From Daphnia carinata (Eukaryota; Arthropoda; Branchiopoda; Diplostraca; Daphniidae): a DNA stretch of 64,000 nucleotides. Shown here piece by piece: positions 1 through 10,960 of the stretch. Positions within the stretch are counted from its first letter, which is position 1, and each line of letters starts with the position of its first letter. The translations under genes and the position numbers were made by a program. The stretch lies in the NCBI RefSeq assembly GCF_022539665.2, contig NC_081335.1:1984001-2048000 (forward strand), in the 5' to 3' direction. The notes below the pieces were generated by a model, which was not told the origin of the DNA, did not search any database, and was given only the letters and a program-made list of their open reading frames with translations.

Positions 1-77
1 CATTCTTGATGTTGAAACTATCCATTATTGATTGCGAGTTCCATTTGGCTAATTTGTTTTTTTCTTTTGCACAACAG

Positions 78-1396
78 GGGGGAAATTCGCCTTCTCCATC
101 TACGACTTTGAGGGTAACGAGACTATGGACATGTTCTACTTGGGCGATGCTCTCCGTGCTCTTAACCTGAACCCCACCCTGGCTCAGATTGAGAAGATGG
201 GTGGCACCAAGAAGAAGGGTATTCGTTCATACTTACATGTTTGGTTGTCGATGTTTCATTTCACGATTCTCATCTTACAGGAGAGAAGAAGATCAAGGCT
301 GATGAATTCTTGCCCATCTTCTGCCAGATCAAGAAGGACAAGGATGTCGGCACCATTGAAGATTTCATTGAGTGCATGAAGTTGTACGACAAAACCGACA
401 ACGGCACCATGATCTTCGCTGAGCTCCAGCACATCCTTATGGCTTTGGGTATGATAAAGACCCCTAGAAAAAATTTGATCAAGATAATTAATTTCTAAAA
501 TGTATTTTTTTAAATGTTTTACTTGACAGGTGAGCGCCTTGAAGAGAAGGAAGTCGATGATATCTTGGCTGCCTGCTGCGACCCCGAAGATGATGACGGC
601 ATGATCCCCTACAAACGTAAGTTATTGACGTCCATGAATGTTACTTAAGATTTTACCTGAGAATCCAGTTTGACCCTTTGAAATTCCAAGTTTGAGTAGA
701 GTGTTTTGATCATTTATGAAACATTGAGTGACACAGTTTGTACGGTTGTTACAAAATCTGTGTCCAAACGAGTTAATCAAAAACTCGTTGCCAAAAACGA
801 CGATCGGCCGACAATTTTGCTAATTTCATTTGCAATACGTTGAAGGCTGGATGTTTGCCCAATTGAAAATCGTACCTAACATTACGATGATATCCTTCTT
901 TTTCAATAGCGTTTCTTGAAAGAGTTTTGGCCGGACCCTACCCCGAAAGTCAATAAGTCAATATATATGTTACGCCTCTTCACCCCTACCCTTCAACAAC
1001 AAAAACAAACAAACGCAAACAGTTACACATCCATCAGGTTTGTGGTGATCCTCAAAAGTCGTGCAATTCAATTCACGTCTGCTGCTGCTCCTTCACTTAA
1101 CCGCCGCTTGTTCTTTTCGAATTCTAGTTTAGTACTAACATTAACTGCAAGCTTTCAACACAATTCACGCGATTCATTTTTAAGGAAAACAATCACCTAT
1201 AAGCAACATGATAAAGAAAAGTTTATGTGTCAACTTAACTATGCTTTAAAATTTTAGTTGGCATCTCAATGCTTTACTCGCTTGAGCTTTTATTATTGAG
1301 AATTAACTTAAAATTACCATGATAATGAAGATCCATTTCGATTTTACAGCTTTCTTGGAGAAATTGATTGCCGGTCCTTTCCCAGAGCAGGAATAA
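78..1396 (+). CDS. Mlc1: Myosin essential (alkali) light chain, 5' end outside window
   Basis: Essential light chain of muscle myosin II, which binds the first IQ motif of the myosin heavy-chain neck. Exons visible: 78-218, 281-448, 530-616, then either 910-956 or 1350-1396. All join in phase at GT-AG introns. Seen in the protein: the stretch around [13 protein letters not shown] and the central [16 protein letters not shown] match the EF-hand-derived lobes of arthropod alkali light chains. It continues to [14 protein letters not shown] and then to one of two C-termini. The calcium-binding loops look degenerate, as is usual in this family. The first exon in the window begins inside a codon, so the N-terminus (roughly 20 residues by family length) lies upstream. 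AATAAA follows at 1429 and again at 1720. The family is secure; the Mlc1 symbol follows Drosophila usage. Confidence 0.95.
910..956 (+). other. Mlc1: Mlc1 alternative terminal coding exon A
   Basis: Completes the split proline codon left by the exon ending at 616, then encodes [14 protein letters not shown] and TAA at 954-956. It is preceded by a TTTCAATAG acceptor. No AATAAA is visible between here and exon B. A CAG|GTTTGT donor at about 1038/1039 would let this be a cassette exon whose transcript still uses the 3' UTR of exon B, as known for Drosophila Mlc1. Confidence 0.85.
1350..1396 (+). other. Mlc1: Mlc1 alternative terminal coding exon B
   Basis: Begins after TTTTACAG, restores the same split proline codon, and encodes [14 protein letters not shown] then TAA. 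It has the same length and phase as exon A and differs from it at seven of the last 14 residues, so the two are duplicated, mutually substitutable C-termini. Confidence 0.9.
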
Positions 1397-1428
1397 ACAT
1401 CACCTAAAAACAACAACGCCCAACCGTG

Positions 1429-1725
1429 AATAAAACCGCAAAAATTTCTTCTTATCACAACCACCAGTTGCCAAAGAATGGATTAATTATCACAAAATAA
1501 CAAATACAACAACATACAAAGACGAGATTGTTTTTCGTTAATTTAACACATTTTGATTACGTTGTCTCCACGTATTGCCTTGTTTGTTTTCTTTTTTTTT
1601 AAATTTTGGGAAGGGAACCTGTAGCAAAGGGTCAAAGGAAGGGCGTTATGCCATCAGTCAGATCAGCTTCGTTGTTTTGTTGAGAATTTTTCTTGTAAAG
1701 CGAAGAAGGTGAAAGAAGAAATAAA
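1429..1725 (+). promoter_or_regulatory. Mlc1 3' UTR with two polyadenylation signals
   Basis: AATAAA occurs at 1429-1434, only about 30 bases after the exon B stop codon, and again at 1720-1725. The second is followed by a GT-rich stretch (about 1748-1830). This could give short and long 3' UTRs. No coding sequence is seen between them. Confidence 0.55.
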
Positions 1726-1877
1726 ACTATAAAAAAGCGCCTCTGTATTGTGAGGGGGATGTGGAGACTTTTGTAACAGCCGGAATAAAGTCATTTGTGC
1801 ATGATTGTGACTCTTGTGTGCGTGTGTGTGCTCATTTTTTTTCGCTCTCTATTCTTAAATTGCGTATAGTATTATTT

Positions 1878-3310
1878 TTAGTCGTTATTCGAATTCTTTT
1901 CTGTCCTCTTGCTCCGACCCTTATTATTCTGACCCATGACAAGCAAAAAGACTATTCCTGATGTCGGCAGGTTAGTGATTGAAATGGACAGACACCCAAA
2001 TGCCTGATAGAGAATAATATTATAAATTCTTGAAAAAACCCATATCAAGAGTCATTCACTTTACACCCACAAAACTATACAAACTCAATCAAACGCTATA
2101 CATCCTCTAGAATCTTAGATCAAAAATTATTGGCGTAAAAAAGATTGTCACGCAAAATCTATACCAGAATTAACTTCTAACCACTTATTTCTTAAGCACT
2201 AAGCTAAAGATATACTATTTCAAAAGCGTACCTTTTTCCTGCCATGAAACGACCTGAAAGTGGTCATTAAAACATGTGCCTGTGGGTAGTTGAAGCTTGG
2301 TGGATGAATCACAAATCCGTCGGTCCAGAAGGCGAAATTGCTTCTCTTGCATGTAGATGGCACCACATCCTTCCTGGAGAAGGAAATGTTCCTTTGCTCC
2401 CTCCAAAATGATGCAGTAACGAAAAATAATCCCGTAAGGCCTTCTGTAAAAATGAGTTATAAATCATTGGCCGCATTAGATGGAACCCATTGTGATGCCA
2501 GAGAGAAAGGCAAAATGTTACCTAATTATAAAAAGGATAGGCTTGATTAAGGCCGACGAAGATAGGCCCACATTACTGCAGTTTCACCTCTGTAGGACCG
2601 TCATAAAATCACGGCTGGAGCTCCCGCTTTGTCTACTTGGTTACATCTGTCCCGAACGTCTAATTAGTTTTCTGACAGGTTAAAGGACGATTTACCGACG
2701 CCAAAAACAGATTACCACGTTTCTCCTCCTACGGCAAATTACCGATTTCCTTAATAATAAAACCGAACTATAATATATTAATTTTTACGCCAACGTAAAC
2801 TGACATTTTACCATGACCACGACTGATATCCTTTTTTGACATCCACACAGCTGAATGGATGATGTTTAGATGGTCTCAAGATGTTTTTGCAACTGGCTTG
2901 AAGCGGAAGAAACGTTAAGCGATAAAAATAATATTTACGTATAGAAATGGATCGTACTTATTTCATTCTCATGATGGGAAGGACACATCAATTCCAGATG
3001 AGACCGTGCTTATAATATCCTACTCTGTAATCATAAGAGCTTACGTCTTATTTTCTTCTCACGGCTGGTCTTGGCTTTGCTTTGTGTACATAAAGTCTCA
3101 TCTGTTTGATGACGATGTTCCACGCCCACGTCGCTACAAAATTAGAGAAGATATTCAGCAATCAATAATCCTCAGATAGTGAAACAGACACTCATAAATA
3201 TCCAGCCTACGTAACAGCTTTCATGCAAATAAGAAAACAAAAACAAGATTAGCAGGAATAAAAAAGATGAAGAGGCTTTTAAATGTTACTCACCGGTGGG
3301 CTATCGCCAT
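1878..3310 (-). CDS. Possible small multi-exon gene, function unknown
   Basis: No family is recognised. Exon model on the minus strand: 3294-3310 (ATG, MAIAHR), 3045-3133 (DVGVEHRHQTDETLC...), 2232-2443, 1881-2003 with stop at 1878-1880. All junctions are GT-AG and in phase, about 148 residues. The exon at 2232-2443 is open in two minus-strand frames. The frame consistent with this model reads GLTGLFFVTASFWREQR and onward. The other reads ILEGAKEHFLLQEGCGAIY and onward and looks at least as protein-like, but needs an upstream exon of another phase that I did not find. The start ATG sits inside a CTAGATGGCGATAG motif that recurs in the window as possible protein-binding DNA. No polyadenylation signal was found. 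Treat as a lead, not a gene. Confidence 0.25.
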
Positions 3311-3390
3311 CTAGCAGCTTGATTAGTGAACAACTCCGCCCAGTTTCCGAGTTCCACGTCATTGATGGATAATGTAGCTCTCTTGAACGA

Positions 3391-3397
3391 TTTTATA
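3391..3397 (-). promoter_or_regulatory. Possible TATA box for the minus-strand candidate gene
   Basis: Minus strand reads TATAAAA about 80 bases upstream of the candidate ATG at 3310. A plus-strand TATAAAG lies 6 bases further on (3403-3409), so direction is uncertain. Confidence 0.25.
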
Positions 3398-4223
3398 TTG
3401 CAGTATAAAGGCTATAAGATAAACAAAGCTATAATAACCGTGACAGATAAATGAGCAATCACAGACAGATGATTAGTGCTCATGCGCAAGCGAAACGACA
3501 CGCAATATAGCCACTAAAAATGATCTGATGCGCTGCCACAATCACTGTCACTCGTAATTAGAAAACACACGGTGTGATTACTTGTAAGCGTAGATGAGCC
3601 GACGCCTTGGGTGCCGTCCGCTGATGACGTTACAAACGACTCACCACCCCTTAAACGTAACACCGTAATCACTGAACTCTAATAGCCTTAAACTGTCGAC
3701 AACTATAGATATTGCATTCTGGCGACCATGTAATAACACTAATGGATTTCACGGATTTTTACCATTTCTCAACGCGCGATGAGCACCAAACTTGGCCTAT
3801 AACGTCTAAAAAAAAAAAACTATAAATTAGGTGAATGGGTGCAAGAGACATGGATCGAACAAAGGTTGATCTTAAACGAAATTCCCTGGTACTTCCACAC
3901 TCATTCATCAGCCCAATTTTTTTTTTATAGCCCATTCGATCTGCCAGGGGACAAACGCATAAATCGATGCCGTTAAAAAATTCAATCACGTCGAAGAAAA
4001 CCCAATTGTAATATGACAAAGTGCTTTCACTTACTGTATTACATCCCCGATATAATAGCTGTTTAGTAGGACATCGATCCTAAGAGTCGAATCAAGTGCG
4101 ACAGATGACTTGTAAAAAACCAATTAACGTTACGCGTTTGTTCCCCAAATACTTCGATTTTCAAGCATTGCCATTTAAAAAATGTTTAAAAGTTCAGTTT
4201 GCAAAAAAAAAAAAAAAAAAGAA
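3398..4223. other. Intergenic stretch, no gene seen
   Basis: Between the weak candidate gene and the peroxidase 3' end. It holds short open frames without splice support and A-runs at about 3811-3820 and 4203-4220. A clear polyadenylation signal for the peroxidase was not found. Confidence 0.5.
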
Positions 4224-4301
4224 TTAAATCAGCAAAAATGCGCTGAATGATATGACCAGAATCGATGGCAGTACCATACTAGCTTTACTAGGTGTGGCTT
4301 T
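4224..4301 (-). other. Peroxidase C-terminal GPI-anchor-like signal
   Basis: The end of the last exon encodes a polar, Lys/Pro/Ser-containing linker ([12 protein letters not shown]) followed by 17 mainly hydrophobic residues ([17 protein letters not shown]) and the stop at 4224-4226. No charged residues follow the hydrophobic run, as expected for a GPI-attachment signal rather than a transmembrane helix with a cytoplasmic tail. Confidence 0.6.
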
Positions 4302-7300
4302 AGGATCCTTCCATAAGGTCAAGTCCATGGAAGGAATTAAACTACATTGTTGTCTCTCGTTATTGCTGTCGGCGTGAAACATGTGTAAAGAAAAATAAAT
4401 TAGATTATGTCGTTACGTGACTATTAAAAAAGCTCCACCTTGTCGCAACCGGAGCTCGGAATGCGTTTGGCTGCATGGTGTTTACATCTCCATTGTTATT
4501 CTGGCACAAAATACGAGCCAAACTAGTCTTCCTGATCTCGTTCAATTGCCCTACATGCCCAAAACAACCGTTAACGAACATAATCCAAGAAGCGTTGAAG
4601 GCGACACACACACACGTAAGCAGTAGTTATGTTTGTATGTACGTACCCATTGTCAACGAACTAGGCTGGTTACCAACATCGTAAAAGAAACGGTCATTGT
4701 TCTTGGTGACGGCAAATTGCCTGGCCACGATGCAGAGTCCAGTAGGGCCCAGAAGAGATCCATTTACAGGACGAGAAGATTCAGCCAAACATCCAATGTA
4801 CAAGTCTATGTCGTTGACTGAATCGTAAGCAGCTTTCAAACTGTTAATTGTCTGCATAATTTTAATGCATTCAATTAAAAGAGTTCCAAAGTAGTTAAAT
4901 AATAAGAAAATACCGTTTGTTCGATTTCGTTTGCCAAGTCTTCAAAAGTTGTGGCTTTTGGTAAACCGCAAAATTCACGAACGGTGTTGTAGTCCGGAAT
5001 TCCGTGCTCTCTGCCTCTTTGCACGTTTAATGCCACCAAATCCATTCCGTAAGCTTTCGACCCCCTGCATTTCTCTCGCCATTAGTTTCATTAACATTCA
5101 ATATTAATCAGAATACAAAACTCACTTGAATAGATAGTTGGTCAACTGTGAAGTATACTCAGGGTTGATACTCAATGGCGTTTGTCTCGTCAAGCCACGA
5201 ATGGCGTTGTCGATGAAACCCGGTTCGGGCAACTTGGAAGCATCGAAGAAATAATTACTTAACGTAAAACTTTGATCCTGCACTGCTACGTCGTTGGAAT
5301 CATAAAGGCTATTTAAATAATAAAAAACAATAAACAAATTCGAACATTTCAAATTATTTAAATCTAATTACACTAAAGATCCCTGCACTTGGGAATGACC
5401 AACACGGAAGACAGCGGCTGCAAATTCATTCCATACTGACGGATCCCCAACAGTCGCTGCATCGTATTGAGCGTACGTTCCCACTGCGGCTGGAGTTAAC
5501 TTGTAGTCCCGCATGGCCTGTTCGCCTGTTGTACGGAATTTCATGTGTAAACATTAAGTACGCTTACAAACTCAAAAGCTTATAACGAAAAATAATCAGT
5601 ATGTTGACATACCCAACATGGCCGGCAGGTATTCAGTGTAGGTAATGTGCTGCAGTTGAGCAATAACAATACGTCGAGTCTCCTGAAAAATGACCTCATC
5701 ACTCCATAGAGGATTAAGTTGTTCCAACGCTCTAGCGATGCGGTTATGTTCGCGCATCATCAGAGTGTGTACAATAGCCAATTGAGGATTCTCCTGAGCC
5801 CTAACGTCACCTGACCGAGAAAAAAGATTTAAAGTATTTTTTTAAAATACGGAAATAATTTGATTTAAGTTACCTGCGTAATAGCAAGTGGCATCTGAAC
5901 AGCTAGGCCTGACAGGTAATAGTTCCTTGCCATCTTCGGTGGTTGTGTTTTTAAGTTGTCCACCTTGGCCAAGTCGTAGACTGTCCAGTTCAGATGACGA
6001 GCTGCCATAAACCATCGAACCGTCCAACCAATGAGTGATGGCATTTAACTATAATACGAACATTAAAAGAAATAAATTTTGCAAACATTTAAGCGTGTAC
6101 CTGTTCGGCATGTCCAAGTGAGCAACTATAATCAGCGCCAATTTGAGTACGGACAAATGTCATGCAAGTTTGGCCGTATTGCTGATAGAAATTATCATTC
6201 ACAGGAATATCAATCGGAAGGCAAAAAGGATGCAAGTATTCCGGAGGAAGTGGCTGGCCACTGGTGACATTACAACATTGAGGTGTCTTGCCATCAGCTA
6301 TTAACATAAAATATAAATAAACTTTAAATACTCGCTATTAAATCAGCAAAAGTACCTGAAATAAAAGAAGATGCTTTAGTTATATCATGAGTTATAAATT
6401 GCCCCCAAGTCATGAGCATTAAAGTGAAGTCGTTTGCGGTTGTTGCGGCCGGTTTGATGAACGAAGTGCTGATAAGCCTCGGACTTTTAAGTGGAGTAGC
6501 GCCAGAAGAAACCCTAGGTTCAAAAACTCCTATACAACAACATGTAAGATTGAATCTGATCATTATCTACTGTCAAAAGCGCTTGATCAATTCATCACGG
6601 CCATTTTTACAATAATATCAGAGTAGAAAAAAGACACGAACCGTCAGCGTAAGCGTCGGGCAGCGCTCGTTGAAAGGGCGTGTTCGCTTTGCCCCAGTCG
6701 GGACGCGCTTGATTGTTGCAAGAACCGTCGATAGTTCGGTACTTGATGGAATCGGCTGGCGGACAGGTGATAGACTCCGGGCAGGAATTTTTCAGCAGCG
6801 TGTTGTCTAACGACAATAGAGGTAGGGCACGCCTAGCCTCGTCTGCGCTCCAATTCATTCTATTTACACATGTAGAAACACATCAATGTTACCAACACAA
6901 ATCGATTTATCACTCGTGTTGTTTTCTTCACATGTGTTTGAAAGGTCTTCCGGGGGGGGGGATGGACCCATGTTGAAATGGGTTTGTTATTTTGAAAACA
7001 TGGCAATTTAAAATAACATTTCTTTTTGCTACACTTGTAATTGATTACTTGTTTTTCCTTATCTTACGTACAAACATGATTCCATTACATACTAAACAAA
7101 TGTTACATATGGAACTATAATCAAGTACGTACTTGTTTTTCAAATGGGTTGATGCTGCTAGAATTCGTGCGCCGTTCAGGGCGGCATTCTGTTGTTGTTC
7201 CGAACCGGCCACCATCAGCGAATGAAGATGAGCCGAAGTTCCGCGATCGACCGTTAGTCCTTTAGCTAACAACTGACGTTCCAGTTCCAACACGGACTCC

Positions 7301-7542
7301 ACCTGCGCCAAACCTTGGCTGACTGCGTCGTGTAGATCATCAACAGCAAACTCATCCTGAATGCGTGAATAGTAAACAACGCCTTCAGCTTTTGTTTTAA
7401 AACCAGGGGTGTCATTGCTAATAAATGTTCCAATCGCACTTCTAAAAAAAAAACGGGAAATTGAGTTTTAAAAAATTACCGAAAACACAAAAGTGAAAAC
7501 TAATGTTTGGACAATGACAAAGAGACAAAGTACTTTCGCCAT
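4224..7542 (-). CDS. Secreted animal haem peroxidase, probably GPI-anchored
   Basis: Peroxidase-cyclooxygenase superfamily, close to arthropod peroxinectin/chorion peroxidases; it oxidises extracellular substrates with hydrogen peroxide. Thirteen exons (7480-7542, 7133-7356, 6642-6859, 6356-6529, 6101-6297, 5874-6048, 5613-5810, 5372-5525, 5126-5308, 4914-5064, 4647-4851, 4439-4550, 4224-4365) give 731 residues with every phase consistent. Seen: hydrophobic signal peptide 1-21; [10 protein letters not shown]; distal site WGQFITHD (His about 216); catalytic Arg and Glu in GDVRAQE (about 354 and 357); REHNRIAR; proximal His in FRVGHS (about 460); [15 protein letters not shown]-terminal IPSMDLTLW; then a final hydrophobic tail. 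Thr replaces the Asp that esterifies haem in mammalian enzymes, and Asn replaces the sulfonium-linking Met. The 5' end is the least certain part: an acceptor at 7441 would add residues but leaves a 38-base intron out of phase. Confidence 0.92.
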
Positions 7543-10500
7543 TGCAATAAGAACTGCGTGCACGACAGTCGTGTGAACGCGTCTATTCACCAAATGCTAG
7601 TCGCGTTTGTTCAGTATGCAGTGGTCATAGAAACAAGAAAAAGGTAATAAGGTGGCCGCTTGTAATGTAACGATAAGATACACTTGATAGGCGATGCACA
7701 CAAGACGTGGTGCACAGCAATATTAAGATAACAATGTGTTATGAGCTACCTTTTTCTTTTAATGCTTCCTGTAGAGTATTGTCGATGTGTCCGATATTTC
7801 GATTGCAAAGGTGCAATATCCGTCAGTCATTATCTGGAAATAATTTTGAACTGCTGCGTCATCGTCGGGGGGTGTAGGTAGAGACGTATACGGAGTGTAC
7901 AACTGCAAGAAAACAAATGAACGAAGTTTAGAGTTTGTCCCTTGCAATACAACTGCCACGCCAAGTATTGGAAGTGGTAACCAAATATATCAGGAAAAGA
8001 TGAAAAATAAAGAAATGGGTAAGGGTAACATGGGTAAGGGTAACATACCAAAAGGTTTTTCTCAAAGGGAAAGGTAACGGTGCAAGAGGAATAATTTTCT
8101 TTATCGTCCCATTTCCCTTAGTTCATTTCTTAGAAAAATCAACCAGTTTTGCCCTTGCCTTTTATAAAGGTCATACTGTATTGGGTAATGGATTTTCCAA
8201 ATTGGATAACAAAAATGGATTTGAGCTTCACGTGAATACGATTATACGATGTCCATGTTGGACTCAAACATCAACGAAAAGTCGGAATTTAACACACACT
8301 GACCTGCTGATATTTTCTTAAAAGTATGGTAAATCCCATCAAGTTATGTTAATCTGTAGCCAACTGATAATCACGATGGCGTCAGAAATAAATCAGATAA
8401 AAGACAAATGATGTTTGAACACACGATGACGCACTAGCCGTCAAAGAAATTTAGCAAATAGTTAAAGCCACACCTATGCATCATCGCCAAGATGTCTAGA
8501 CTTAAACTGTCAAATGTCATAAACTTTACAAGAAGCTCTTGATCCAGCCATAAAGAAACATCCATGAATACTGTTGAGCTTTAGTGTTAAGGACGCCAAA
8601 TATTTTGAAACTTTGTTACATAAGGCGAACGGGAAAATCTTTTTACCTATCTCACTCACTTTGCGTTGTAAATTACTAACGATGGATCGTGCGCACCTGT
8701 GCGAGACTGTCATTTTTCTACGAGGTATTTTAAACAAATATTCAAGTTCATATCTAGTTTTGATGATAAAAATAAGCCGGGACTATGTTGATACACGTTC
8801 ACTAGGATCAATTCTTTCAATCAGAGCTTGTAATACACGCATGTAACCATATAGTTTAGGCTCCCTCAGTTTTTTTCGGATAAGACGTCTTTACATCTAA
8901 CTTTGATAACGCAATGTATTTTCAAATGATTTCAAGTAAAACAGTGAACGCCTTTCAATTGAAAACAAACGAAATTCCATTGCAGGAATGGCGTGGCAAA
9001 CAGAACGCCATCCATAATTCATCGTTTGCTTTTTTTTCTCCTTTATTCTTTGCTTAAAGTATGTCTACGAGTCGATACTGCTGTCTGTTACAATTTAGAC
9101 ATACGTATATAATGTCGGCCATGATTGAACAAGACAGCAACTAGGCTTAGGGAAGTGACCACACGCATGCGGGACGAATACAAAAGGGGTGACAGTCAGC
9201 AACATCCCTCGGCACATAATAGCCAGATCCCGGAGTTTACAAGCGCACGTGACTTAGATACAATGCGCGATGGATATCTATCCCCTATATCCTGCGATCC
9301 GGATAAAAAAAAAAAAAAAGAGTGTCATTGATGACACGGCGGTTTTAGCTCACGTCAGCAGCCGACGAAGCTTTACACGCAAAGGAGCGGTTGATCAGAA
9401 GAAAGGTCACATTCACACCTTGATTCATCCGTGAAAATAACGAGATTCCGATACGTCAGCATCTTTTGTGTTCGATCCCTTTTCACGGTCTTTGTTCGAC
9501 CAATCAATTGTATTAGAAGCAAATGTTAGTTAAACGTGATGTGTTATTCAATATCCTTCTGCACTAGAGAACATTAGTCATGATAAAGAACCATCTTCGT
9601 TTTATGGAGATTTGTGACACCCAAAGTCTGCAAACAACTTCGCAATCATTGCCCTTTTTGGGAGAATATAATTTGTATGAATGTTCACAGTCGTTTGTGT
9701 TATCGTAATCAACGAATGAGTCAGTATGAAATAAAACGAGTGGTTGTTGGAAAGTTCAGAGGTTTGCCAGTTAGCCATAAATCGTTTGGCCATAAAAGAC
9801 GTTCAGAGTCCAAGAGTTCTATTCTACTTTGCATAATAAGTTTGTAAAAGGAGGAGAGTTATTCACTTAATCAAGTCGTAAATAGAATAGCTGAGCTTAT
9901 GTGATACAGCAGATACGTCTTCATCTTCGACTGGGTCCCGTTTGATCAAAATTAATTATCAATCAGTTTTTATTAATCTGGCAATAAAATATTAAAGGCA
10001 CATCATAACAGCAATAGTTCGTCAGAGAACGTTGCAACTTGATAAAAATTTCATTTACGTCAGAGTTCTACAATCTGAATAACATTTCAAATAGCGTTTA
10101 TCAAATAAAAGCGGTTATACTATTTGATTCATTTTGCTTTTGTTATTGATGCGCATTTGACGTGCCATTCTTTTTATGATAACAATCCGATGATCAAACG
10201 AGATTGAGAGCGAATGATTTCTCCTGTCATCTACCACGGTTACTAATCAGTTTCAAGTCAAAAAGCTTTTGGGTGTTCGCACACGAGGCAACTGACGATC
10301 TCCTGTTTGCTGTTGATATGATATTTTTATTACACAAGTAAAAAACGAAAAAAGAATGTCGTTTATATCAAAGTGCGGTAGTGTTACGTGGGCATTTTCT
10401 CTACTTTGTGTGTGGGAACAATCACACCTGCGACACACCAATAAAACATATAAGACGCCCTTTCCCACCCTCCTACATGACGGTGTTACTCTGTCGTATT

Positions 10501-10693
10501 GGACGTTCCTATCAGCAAGTCAACACGAAACGAGTCTCACGCAAACGATTGCTACGACAAGTGATACATTCACGAAGTAAAGTTCTATCGACTCGTCGTC
10601 AGGATTCATCAAGCCAATCCAGTAAACATAGTTTACAGATAAAGAGGGAACCTTAATCCTATCAAACTGCCTTATTTTCAACACTCTGCGTGT
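7543..10693. other. Intergenic stretch upstream of peroxidase, no gene seen
   Basis: Probable peroxidase promoter side. A GATAAGATA element lies at about 7671-7679. A 15-base unit (ATGGGTAAGGGTAAC) is repeated twice at about 8014-8044. Short open frames exist in all directions, but none has paired splice sites or a recognisable product. Confidence 0.5.
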
Positions 10694-10960
10694 TTATTTT
10701 TCAGATTGTGTCCCCACACCAGGGGTATTATCATCCGCCAACAGTCGGATGTCGTTATGTTGTTGATATCCCCAAAAAAGGGGCGGAGATGATGCAAGTG
10801 GCATGTCATAAAACGCATCCACAGGAGGTGCAAAGGATGTGCGGAGAACAACGAGACAAGAGATACGTGTGTTGGTGGGGTAGCTTTGAAAACGGGCCAT
10901 AACCATCATTTCACTCAGTCGCCAACACATCAAAAGGGCGCTTACTAATACCTATATAAC
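10694..10960 (-). other. Short intronless open frame with upstream TATA-like element
   Basis: A minus-strand ATG at about 10,924 (ATGATGGTTATG) opens a frame of about 75 codons ending at 10,694, where TAA overlaps an AATAAA. A TATATAGG lies at about 10,951-10,958, roughly 30 bases upstream. The product matches nothing I know. A plus-strand frame of similar size covers the same bases, so chance is likely. Confidence 0.15.
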
